A stretch of DNA of 64,000 nucleotides from Corynebacterium alimapuense. GTDB taxonomy: Bacteria; Actinomycetota; Actinomycetes; Mycobacteriales; Mycobacteriaceae. The notes beneath the pieces were generated by a model. That model made no database searches. It worked only from the letters and a program-made list of their open reading frames with translations, and was not told the origin of the DNA. The translations under genes and the position numbers were made by a program. Shown here piece after piece: positions 47,266-57,800 of the stretch (position 1 is its first letter; each line of letters begins with the position of its first letter). The stretch covers positions 310,001 through 374,000 of the forward strand of contig NZ_PTJO01000003.1 of the NCBI RefSeq assembly GCF_003716585.1, given 5' to 3'.

Positions 47266-50200
47266 ATGGCAGCATTCGATTCCATCGTCAACGTCGAGGA
47301 GTGGATCAGTGATCACTACCTGACCACCGATGAGACCAAGGGAGAGTCTTTTGGCAAGCAAGTAGCTAATCGGATCAAGGAGTGGAACCAACTAGCTCAA
47401 GAGTCTGGTGCTTCGCCTTTCCTCCGTTTCACCGCCGCGCGTCATGATCTCCAGCTAGCGCTGTCTACGCTTGATCCCAATGGGCCTGATGCTAGGACGC
47501 AGGTTGATAAGACTCATCGGCTGATTAGTGATGCTCTTGGCTATGGACAGACCAGCAAGCTCATTGTTGAACGCGGCGAACAGCAGCTGAGTTTCATGGG
47601 TATTGCCTCCCCCACTTCTAGTGTCACGGTGATCGCTGCTGATCCTATTTCTGGGCCAGAAGATGTCTTCACTACCAGCACTCGCGGCGAGGTATCCCAC
47701 GGGGACAAAGTTGTCTCCATGCCTGCTGCCAAGTTGGTCAGCGAGATCTTCCTCTCTGAAAACCCACCGACGATGGTGGTGATTACTGCCGCACCGTGGG
47801 TGATCCTCGCTGAGCGTGAGAGTTGGCCGTTGGGCCGCTTCCTGGCTATTGATCTGGGTCTAGCGATTGAGCGCAATGACCTTAAATCCAAGGGTGAGAT
47901 GCAGCGGGTAGCTGTCTCGTTGATGAGGGAAAACACCGAACGGGCCGCCGATGGCACTTCTTGGTGGGCCCAGACCATCGAGCAATCCCGCGAACATGCT
48001 GTCAAGGTCTCTGAAGAATTACGTGGTGCGGTCAAAGCCTCCATCGAGATTATCGGCAATGATGTGTTGGACCGTCACCGCCAGCAGCAGCTGCCCACCG
48101 AGAACATTGATGGCAACGAACTAGCCAAGCAGTCTTTGCGTTATCTCTACCGCATCTTGTTCCTGCTGTTTGCCGAAGCTTCCCCTGAGCTCAACATCCT
48201 GCCCACCGGTGCCCAGGAGTACGACGAGGGTTATGGGCTCTCCCGCCTGCGCGATCAGATTCTCTCCGAGCCGGTAACTGATCGAGCCCGGCGCGGAACA
48301 CACCTCTATCAAAGCTTGGATCTGCTGTTCGGTTTGGTCGATCATGGCCATGATCCTCATAACCAGAGCAATCCTGAGCATGATAATTCCGCTGGTGAGG
48401 AAGGTCTGGAGTTCCGAAACCTCTCCGCTGACTTATTCCAGCCATCCGCTACCTCGATTATTGATAGCTCCGGGTTGTCCAACCATGCTCTGCACCGCGT
48501 GCTCGAACACCTATTGCTCACTCGGCAGCGCAATGGTCAAGAGCGTGGGTTTATTTCCTACGCCACCCTCGGGGTGACTGAATTGGGTCAGGTCTATGAG
48601 GGCTTGATGTCCTATACCGGCTTCATTGCCCGGGAAGACTTGCTGGAGGTAGCTCCCAAGGGGGATTCGTCCAAGGGCTCGTGGGTTGTGCCCGAGCACC
48701 GAGTCGATGGCCTACCCGGTGATTGCTTTGTCCAGATTGACCAAGAATCTGCCGAAGGTGGGATAGAGAAGGTCAACCGTCGGCATAAGGCTGGAGCATT
48801 CGTGTTCCGGCAATCCTCCCGCGACCGGGAGCGCTCTGCTTCTTTCTATAGTCCGCAGGTGCTCACGGAGTTCACTGTCGGTCAGGCTATCGAGGTATTG
48901 CAGGAAGAAGGTCGACTAACTAGCGCCGATGATGTGCTCTCGGTGAGTATTTGTGAACCAGCGATGGGCTCTGGTGCCTTCGCCGTAGAAGCAGTGCGTC
49001 AATTAGCTGAGCTCTATCTCAAGTTGCGTGAGCGGGAGCTAGACAGCCAGGTTCCAGCAGCTGAACGCACCGTGGAGCTACAAAAGGTCAAGGCCTATAT
49101 TGCCCTTCACCAAGTCTACGGAGTGGACCTGAACAAGACGGCTGTGGAGTTGGCCGAGATTTCTCTCTGGCTGGATACCATGACCGCAGACCTTAAAGCC
49201 CCGTGGTTTGGCTTACACCTACGCCACGGCAACTCGCTGATTGGTACGCGCCGGGCTACGTTCGCCACCAAGGATCTCAAGACCCGCAACTACCTCGCCC
49301 AGGTACCAAGGCGCGATGGAGTACAAACTCTCGCCTCTGCCATCGATAACCCAGAAGTCGAAACGAAAATGACTTCCCGGGTGCATCACTTCCTGGTGCC
49401 TTCCAACGGCTGGGGGGCTACGGCTGATGCTAAAGACCTCAAAGATATCGTTGGCGATGAGCAAAAAGCACTTAAAGCCTGGCGCAAATCCCTCCAGAAG
49501 GGGTTAACTGCCCAACAGATCAAACAGCTACAGGGCATCTCTCATCAGGTAGAACGCCTCTGGCAATTGGCGTTGGTGCGCTTGCGTATCGCGGAAGATC
49601 AAGCCCGAAGGGATATTGACCTTTGGGGTAAAGACACCGAAAAAACCGCCAAGAATATCGGCCGCCAGCAGATCGAGGCTGAGCTATTCCGCAACGCCGA
49701 TGGTGCCTACCAGCGCCTGCGGCTAGTGATGAATGCCTGGAACGCGCTGTGGTTCTGGCCGCTGACTGAGGTGGTAGTCGAACACGGCGTGGCGGTAAAC
49801 CTGCCGGATATCGACGAGTGGATCTTCACTCTGCGCGATATCATCGGCTCTTCTACCACCAGCAAGGTCAAGACTAAGGGCCAGTATCTACTGGGATTTA
49901 GTCTGCAGTGGGAGGAACTAGACACCACTGAGAAATTCGACATCGAGCTTTCGATGGCTAAGCCCGCAGATCAGCTTGATCAACTCCACCCGTGGTTGAA
50001 GGTAGCCCGCAAGATTGCCAAAGAGCAGGCATTTTTCCATTGGGATCTAGACTTCGCCTCGGTGATGTCGCGTGGTGGGTTTGACCTTCAGGTGGGTAAT
50101 CCGCCGTGGGTTCGTCCCCGGACCGACGTTGATGCCCTGCTTTCGGAGCATGATCCGTGGTTTAACCTCGCGCATAAGCCGACCCAGGCGCAAAAGCGTC

Positions 50201-51876
50201 AACGGCGAGAATTACTTACTGGGAGAGATCCTGAGTCAAAGACCACCGTGGTCAAAGGCACTGGCGAGACTGTAGCCACTGCTGCGGTGCTAGGTGATCT
50301 ATCCAGCTACCCGCATCTAAAAAGCCAACAACCTGACCTCTACCGCGGGTTCATGGAACGCACCTGGGCTAATGCTGCTGATTCTGGCGTGGTCTCGTTG
50401 ATCCATCCTGAATCCCATTTCACGGAGAAGAAAGCTGCTTCGCTGCGAAGCGGTGCTTATCGACGCCTCCGTCGTCACTGGCAGTTCGTCAATGAGCTAA
50501 AGCTCTTCGACATTGACAATCACGTCACATACGGTATTCACGTCTATTCAACCCCTCGGACAAATGCGAATTTCCTCAACGCAACCTCGCTTTACCACCC
50601 GCAAACTGCCCTTGATTCACTCCACCACAACGGCACTGGCGAACTGCCCGGATTCAAAGACAACGCAGGACATTGGGATCTGCGCCCCCACCGAGACCGC
50701 ATCATCAACGTCAATGAAGATGAACTCAAGGTATGGAAATCAATCCTGGAAGACCCCAAAACTCCCCTGCTGGAGACTCGTATGGTCTACACCGTCAACT
50801 CTCAGGCCGCAGCGGTGTTGAAGAAGCTATCGGAGGCACCTCGGATGAAGTCTCTTGGGCTGGAGTTCTCCTCAGGTTGGCATGAAACAGCAGATAAAAA
50901 AGCAGGCTACTTCGACTCGTCTTGGCAACATCCAGATACTTGGGCAGATGTCATCCTTCAGGGGCCGCACCTCGGGGTCTCCACACCGATGGTTAAGCAA
51001 CCTAATGCCACGATGAAGAGTAATAAAGATTGGTCTGAGGTCGATTTGGAGGCCATGCCGGAGGATTTCATTCCGGCGACTGCCTATCTGTCCAACCGAG
51101 ATATTCCGACTTATGATGCCGACTACGGATACTGGGGCGCAGACGGTGAGAAGGTTCCGGTGGCGTCGACCTTCCGGATTGCATGGCGGGAATTCGCAGC
51201 GACCACGGGTTTTCGAACTCTATACCCAGCGATCATTCCTCCGGGGACTAAACATATTCATGCTGTGAACTCTTGTCGTTGCCCAAATGATCTTCCAGCA
51301 CTGTCACTTATTGGCGCAGTGATGAGTAGTATTCTGGCTGATTATTTTGTGAGGTCAGCTGGAACGGGGCATATCTTCAACGACTTAGTTCGCGGAATGC
51401 CTTTTGATCTCTCAGGTAACTGGGCAGATCGGGCAGCTCGTCTCTACCTCCGTCTCAACTGCCTCACCTCTGCCTATGCTCCGCTTTGGGAAGAGATCAC
51501 GGGGGAGGAATGGACGGTTGATACTCCGTTGCGGCTGGATGAACAACGTCGGCAAGCGCAGATAGAGATCGATGCGATTGTGGCGTTGTCGTTAGGGATT
51601 AGTGCGGATGAATTGTGCATGATCTATCGCACCCAATTCCCAGTGATGCGCCGCTATGACCAGGAAGATCACTTTGATGCACACGGCCGCAAGGTGGCCA
51701 AAGATGTGCTCAAGCTTCAGAAGAAGCTCAAAGCTGATGCCCAACTCAGCGAGCAAGATCGCACTTGGATTCACCCGCAATCTAAGGTGTCCTATACCTT
51801 CGAGTATCCCTTCCGGGTGCTTGATCGAGAGGCCGATCTGCGTGCTGCCTATGCCAAATATCAAGGGATGATCTAG
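47266..51876 (+). CDS. N6-adenine DNA methyltransferase, DrmMI/PglX-like
   Basis: A 1536-aa gamma-type adenine methyltransferase. The SAM-binding motif I is EPAMGSGAF (from residue 564), followed by VYGVDLNKTAVELA. The catalytic motif IV is NPPW (945-948, in LQVGNPPWVRP), about 380 residues later, a long insert typical of large phage-defence methylases rather than small R-M enzymes. The N-terminal 500 residues are helical and may hold a partner-binding domain. The C-terminal third (HIHAVNSCRCPNDLPALSLIGAVMSS region) looks like a target-recognition domain. No restriction nuclease is fused to it. Its role is probably to mark self DNA, as DrmMI does in DISARM. It is 4 bases before the next gene. 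Confidence 0.88.
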   Translation: MAAFDSIVNVEEWISDHYLTTDETKGESFGKQVANRIKEWNQLAQESGASPFLRFTAARHDLQLALSTLDPNGPDARTQVDKTHRLISDALGYGQTSKLIVERGEQQLSFMGIASPTSSVTVIAADPISGPEDVFTTSTRGEVSHGDKVVSMPAAKLVSEIFLSENPPTMVVITAAPWVILAERESWPLGRFLAIDLGLAIERNDLKSKGEMQRVAVSLMRENTERAADGTSWWAQTIEQSREHAVKVSEELRGAVKASIEIIGNDVLDRHRQQQLPTENIDGNELAKQSLRYLYRILFLLFAEASPELNILPTGAQEYDEGYGLSRLRDQILSEPVTDRARRGTHLYQSLDLLFGLVDHGHDPHNQSNPEHDNSAGEEGLEFRNLSADLFQPSATSIIDSSGLSNHALHRVLEHLLLTRQRNGQERGFISYATLGVTELGQVYEGLMSYTGFIAREDLLEVAPKGDSSKGSWVVPEHRVDGLPGDCFVQIDQESAEGGIEKVNRRHKAGAFVFRQSSRDRERSASFYSPQVLTEFTVGQAIEVLQEEGRLTSADDVLSVSICEPAMGSGAFAVEAVRQLAELYLKLRERELDSQVPAAERTVELQKVKAYIALHQVYGVDLNKTAVELAEISLWLDTMTADLKAPWFGLHLRHGNSLIGTRRATFATKDLKTRNYLAQVPRRDGVQTLASAIDNPEVETKMTSRVHHFLVPSNGWGATADAKDLKDIVGDEQKALKAWRKSLQKGLTAQQIKQLQGISHQVERLWQLALVRLRIAEDQARRDIDLWGKDTEKTAKNIGRQQIEAELFRNADGAYQRLRLVMNAWNALWFWPLTEVVVEHGVAVNLPDIDEWIFTLRDIIGSSTTSKVKTKGQYLLGFSLQWEELDTTEKFDIELSMAKPADQLDQLHPWLKVARKIAKEQAFFHWDLDFASVMSRGGFDLQVGNPPWVRPRTDVDALLSEHDPWFNLAHKPTQAQKRQRRELLTGRDPESKTTVVKGTGETVATAAVLGDLSSYPHLKSQQPDLYRGFMERTWANAADSGVVSLIHPESHFTEKKAASLRSGAYRRLRRHWQFVNELKLFDIDNHVTYGIHVYSTPRTNANFLNATSLYHPQTALDSLHHNGTGELPGFKDNAGHWDLRPHRDRIINVNEDELKVWKSILEDPKTPLLETRMVYTVNSQAAAVLKKLSEAPRMKSLGLEFSSGWHETADKKAGYFDSSWQHPDTWADVILQGPHLGVSTPMVKQPNATMKSNKDWSEVDLEAMPEDFIPATAYLSNRDIPTYDADYGYWGADGEKVPVASTFRIAWREFAATTGFRTLYPAIIPPGTKHIHAVNSCRCPNDLPALSLIGAVMSSILADYFVRSAGTGHIFNDLVRGMPFDLSGNWADRAARLYLRLNCLTSAYAPLWEEITGEEWTVDTPLRLDEQRRQAQIEIDAIVALSLGISADELCMIYRTQFPVMRRYDQEDHFDAHGRKVAKDVLKLQKKLKADAQLSEQDRTWIHPQSKVSYTFEYPFRVLDREADLRAAYAKYQGMI

Positions 51877-51880
51877 CTCA

Positions 51881-54800
51881 ATGTCTAGCCTGTTGCCGGT
51901 CCATGCTGCCGAACATATTGAAGATGGTCTAACGGAATATCTGACCACCAGTTTTTCTTTGGCAGATGCCACTACTGCGGGACGGTTGGCGGAGTTTCTC
52001 ACTGCGCCTAATTCCGGCATGTTCCACGGACCTTATGTGCGCACTCGTCTGCCCTATGCTCCGGCAACTAACTGGCAAGGGCTGTTGGGCTGGCTGCCCA
52101 AGGATTTTGTCCCCTACCGCCACCAGGCTCAAGCCTTCGAACGTCTTGCTTCAGTACGTGATGGAGTTCCGCGGCGGCCTGATCCCACGTTGGTGGTCAC
52201 TGGTACTGGTTCAGGTAAGACTGAGTCATTCCTCTATCCCATTCTTGATCATTGCCGGCGTAATCCGGGACCGGGGATTAAGGCGCTATTGCTCTACCCC
52301 ATGAATGCACTGGCCAATGACCAGGCTGAGCGTTTGGCGTCATTGATCAGCGCTCATCCAGAGTTGGCTGGGGTCACTGCCGGTATTTATACCGGCGATC
52401 AGGCTGGTAAATCTGGCACCAAGGTCACGGCTAAATCCTTGATCACTGATCGGCATACTATTCGGGCCTCCCCGCCGGATATTTTATTGACCAACTATAA
52501 AATGCTCGACCAATTGCTCATCCGAGAGCTTGACCGCGGGATGTGGGAAAAGTCTGCCACTTCCCTGCAGTATCTGGTGCTCGATGAGTTCCATACTTAT
52601 GACGGTGCTCAAGGCACTGATGTGGCCTTGTTGTTGCGTCGATTGGGGCTGATGCTGAAAAAGCACCAGCCAGCTAATTTTCTGGCTGGGCTGCCACTAG
52701 CCCAAGACCAACCACTAGGTGCAGTCACTCCGGTGGCTACGTCCGCGACCTTGGGCAGTGAGGGGGATTCTTCCTCCATGCTGGCATTCGCCCACACCAT
52801 CTTCGGCGAGCGCTTAGCGGTTGATGCGGTCGTCGGTGAGACGAAGCAGACCATCCCCCAGTGGCAGGCTACGGTCGCTGATGTTGTGGGTAGTCCGGTT
52901 AAGAGGAGACGTGATCTGCCCACGGCGGCAGAGATCGCTGAGATCAATGCCGAGATTGCCCAGCTGATCAGTGCGGGCAGCACACTGGAAGATAGCGTGC
53001 ATGAGGTTTTCTGCCGCCAGGTTTATGGCTGCCAGAGCACTGACCTCATTGCTGCGCTGGCAGCTTATGCGCAACATCCACTGACGATTGCGGTGTTAGA
53101 GCATGCTGCGCAGGCTCACCCGATGGCCAAACACAGTCCGGCCGATGGGCCAAGCTTGGTGGAATTGATTCTGGACCAGGAAACCCAGCGGCTGCCGGGC
53201 GATGGTGCCGCCGAATTCTTGGCTCATACTCTGACCGAGATTGCCTATCTGCGCGCTGAGTTTGGCAGAATCCGCGGTGGCTGGGAGGGAAAGAAGCTTC
53301 CCGGGGTGGAGACTCACCTGTGGGTTCGTGAGCTTTCCCGCATCGACCGAGTGGTCTCTTCTGATGCCACTGATTCATTCTTTCGTTGGTCTGATGATGG
53401 CCCGCGGGAAGCTAACCCAGATGCTGCTGATGCGTGGCTGCCAGCCTGCTATTGCCGCAACTGTGGGCGCTCAGGATGGATGATTGCTCTCCAGCCGGGT
53501 GATGATTCCCCAGAGATCAATCCCCAGAATATCCGCCGCGGTTCGATGACGGCGGCCAAGCGCCAGCGCCCGCTCATCGATGCCACCCCGGAGCTGCGCG
53601 GTGGGCTCGATGGCACAGTTCAGAACCTGGCCGGACGCGGGCGCGCTACCGATGATGACAGTCGGGTGTTGTGGCTGGATATGCGTCTGCCTGCCATGAG
53701 TTCAAGTCAACCGACTGATGAGGCCTTGGACAGTGGCTTAGTGGTGCCGGTATTGACTTATGCCGGGGACAACCAAGATGAGCTGGCTGATGCTGGCGCG
53801 TGCCCATCATGTGGGGAAACCGATGCTATTCGCTATCTCGGATCCTCGGTGGCCACCTTGCTCTCAGTGGCCCTGTCTAATCTCTTTGGGCTGGAATCAC
53901 TCTCCGACCGGGAGAAAAAGACCTTGGTCTTTACTGACTCGGTGCAAGATGCTGCCCACCGGGCCGGGTTTGTTCAGGCCAGAGCACGCACCTTCGCGCT
54001 ACGTACTCTCTTGCGCCAAGCCGTCGGAAGCGATGCCGTTACGTTGGCTTCGCTACCAGATCGGCTCTTGACGATGGCCAAGGATGATCCGCGCGCACGC
54101 TATGAGCTTCTTCCCCCACAGATCGCTGAGTTTCCGGGTTTCCAACCCTATTGGTCCCCCAGTGCTACCGCTGGTGAACGCCGTCGAGCGGCCAAGAAGG
54201 TTGCCGATCGTTTGGCCTTAGATGTGGCTCTAGAGTTCGGTGATCGGGCCGATCTGGCCCGCTCGTTGGTTTCTACGGGCACGCTCACCGCCAGTGTTGA
54301 TGTTGATGATGCAGTTCTCAATGCCGCCGCTGATGCGGCGTTGCAGGGAATTACGCTGCCGCTAGACACGGTCGATTCGCTGGCGTGGGCCTGGGGCATC
54401 GTCGAGATCATTCGAGTTCGCGGCGGCATTAACCACAAGTGGTTTAGAGCTTATCTCCACGATGATTGCAATGCCTTTCATTTAAATAGGCGTAATTCTC
54501 GCGCTCAAGGTATGCCCGGTTTCGCTAAGGGTGGCGCACCGGAGTTTCCTCGCGCGGGAAAACCGTTAAAGAGGGCTGCCAAGGGCGCGGATTCGACGAT
54601 GCCAACGGCCAGCCCCCGCGGTACTTTCGCGCGGTGGAGCGCCCGGGCATTGGGGATTACCACCCATGACGCTGCTACTGCGGTGACCGCGTTGATGAAG
54701 GAATTGGCCCGGCGCGGAGTCCTAGGTTCAGTAGAAACCTCCACTGCTGCGACAGTCTTTTTCCTCTCACCAGACAACATTGTGGTGCTGGCTGAGGAGA

Positions 54801-57800
54801 CTACTGAGGCATTGGAATGCGGGGTTTGCCGTTCTCGGCTGGGGGTGCCTGCGCATGTGCGCCAGGTCTTGGTCGGGTCGCCGTGTCTTAGTACGGGTTG
54901 TTTGGGTACCCATGAGGTGGTCGGTGTTGAAGGCAATTACTACCGCCGGTTGTATTCCACGACGAACACCCGCACGGTGGTCTCTCGTGAGCACACGAGT
55001 TTATTGGATGATCAGGATCGTTTCCGTCTTGAGCAGCAGTTTAAGGCTGAGCAGACCGATTCCCCTGATGCTCCCAATGTTCTGATTGCCACTCCTACGC
55101 TGGAGATGGGTATTGATATCGGTGATCTATCCACGGTGATGCTGGCGTCTTTGCCGCATACGGTGGCTAGTTATCTCCAGCGGGTGGGCCGTGCTGGTCG
55201 TCTCACGGGCAACTCGTTGATCATTGCGCTGATCCGGGGCCGCGGGATGGCGTTGCCGGCGTTGGAGAAACCGCTGAGCATGATTGCTGGTTCGGTGGCT
55301 GCTCCTGCGGCTTTCCTTTCTGCTCAGGAGATTTTGCATCGCCAGTTCACTGCATATCTGCTGGACCGACTTCGGTTAAGCGAGAAGATGGCTAGTCCTT
55401 CGCGTGCACGCGATGTCTTTTTCTCTTCGCCCTCTTCTTCCGCGGTCACGGTTATCGATGTGTTGACAGACGTGATTGAGGGCGGCCTCGATCATCAACT
55501 CGATGAGTTTTGTTCTACTCTCCAGGGCCACACAGGTGACGCGGTACTAGCTGAGTTGCGTTCTTGGGCCAGTGGACAGGGCCCGAAGAGTTTGTCGGGA
55601 GATCTCGTTGAGGCCCGGCAGCGATGGAATGACCTGGAAAAGGAGCTGACTCATAAGCAGTCGGTGTTGGAAACACGCGATCAGCAGCTGCACAAGCAGC
55701 AGCAGGCTCCCGGTGCTGATGATGACACCAAGGCTCAGGCTCGCTCGACCAAGGCTGCTTTGAGGTTTATCCGTAAGCAACTCTCAGAGACCGTCAATGG
55801 CGATTATTGGATCTCTTCGATGGAACGCTATGGCCTGCTGCCTAACTTCACCTTGCTTGATGATGCGGTGGAGCTGCAGCTATCGGTGACGTTCATGCAG
55901 CCCGATACCTTGGAGTTTGATACTCGGCGGGTGGATTATTCCCGCGGTATTTCCTCTGCTCTATTTGAGTTGGCACCTGGCGCGACTTTTTATGCCCAAG
56001 GGATTGCCGCGACTATCGACAGTGTGGAATTGGGTGCGGAAGGCTCCACGGTGGAGAAATGGCGGCTATGCCCGTCGTGCTCTTATTCCCGAATCGAGGC
56101 AACCAGCCCGGCGGCTAAGGCTATCTCGGGGGCGTGTCCAGAATGTGGGGACCCGCAGTTTGCTGATCTCAATCAGCTCATCGATGTGGTGCAGATGAAG
56201 AAGGTCTTTGCCGAGGTCGAGCAGACCAGGTCTGCAATTAATGATCGTCGGGATGACCGCAATCAGATGCGTTTCCACAGCACCCTCAGCGCGGTGGTGC
56301 CCGAGGGCGGAGCTGGTCAATCTTGGTATCTCTCGGGGTCTGGTTTCGGTGTGCAACATCTGCCCCGGGTGGAGCTGCGCTGGTTGAATTTGGGCAAGGG
56401 CCCGGGTGAGAAGCGGATGCTCGCTGCTCAAGAGAGCGATGCTCCCCTGTTTCGGGTATGTCGGCATTGTGGGCATATCGATTCTGAGGCAGGCAGCAAT
56501 CGCTGGCAGGATCACCGGCCGTGGTGCCGGCTGCGCACGGCAGCCGAAGAGGAAACGATTGCCTTCGCACTGGGCCGGACGTTGAGCACGCAGGGTGTGC
56601 GATTATTTCTCCCACAGTTACTCACGGTGGCCGATACCCTCACGGTGCCCAGTGTGATTGCTGCTATCAAGTTGGGTTTCAAGGAGGTGTTGGGCGGGGA
56701 TCCCACTCACTTGGAAGTGGCTACGGTGCGTCTGGGATCGGGCGATACTGCCTCTGATGCACTATTGCTGCATGACCAGGTACCGGGTGGTACTGGTTAT
56801 CTCACGCAATTTACCCAGGTCGAGGATGTGCGCAGTCTGCTCACTAAGGCTTATACCCGGGTCCGCGACTGTGCGTGCGCTTTGGACGATCGACGCAGTT
56901 GCCCGGAGTGTTTGCTGCCCTATGCCCCGCGTGGGCAGGAAGAATCGACTTCTCGGGCTGCGGCAGAAGCTGCCTTGGCCAAGCTCTTGTGCGATGACCT
57001 GCACCCTGGTGAGGACCGCGATCCACTCGTTGATCATTGGTCGGCCAATATCATCGAGCACAAACCAGAGACCAGTAGTCGCAGCAAATTGGAGGCACTA
57101 TTTCTCAATCAGTTCCGGGCGACGTTGAGCACTCGGGATGTGGCTTTAACTAAGCAGGTCCGTGGTGGGCGTTCGGAATGGACGTTCTCTTTCCCGCAGC
57201 AGCCGCATACCTGGCGGATGCGTGAGCAGGTTGATTTCGGCCATACTCGGCCGGATTTCTACTTGGATACGGATGATCCCAATCTCCGCGATATTGCGAT
57301 CTTTCTTGATGGTGCGGCCTTCCATATCTCTCAGGTCAATGAGCGAGTGCATGGCGATGTGCTCAAGCGCAATCGGCTCTATGACGAGGGCATTCTGCCG
57401 TGGTCGATGACTTGGGCAGATATTGAGAAACATCGCGCAGCCGATGCGCATGCGGTCCCGGATTTCCCGGTGTGGTTCAAACAACCGCTGCAGCCCAAGA
57501 TCGCCAGCATGCTCAATCTGGCGAGTGCGCGTTTGGGCACGATTATTCTTGATCCCCTCAGCCAGTTATTGGCAGTGCTGGCAGATCCAGCACCTGAGCA
57601 ATGGGAGAAGATCTCATTGGCGGTAGCCCTGCACGCAGTGACTGGGGCATCTGATAACCGGGCACAGTACCTCAATGGGGTCGAGGTCACACTAGTGGGA
57701 CAGCAGTCGCACCTGCAGTTATCGTCGGATGGCGGTCAGATTAACCAGGCGGCCTGGAATCTCTTCTTATCCCTGGCCAACCTGTTCTATCTTCACCCCG

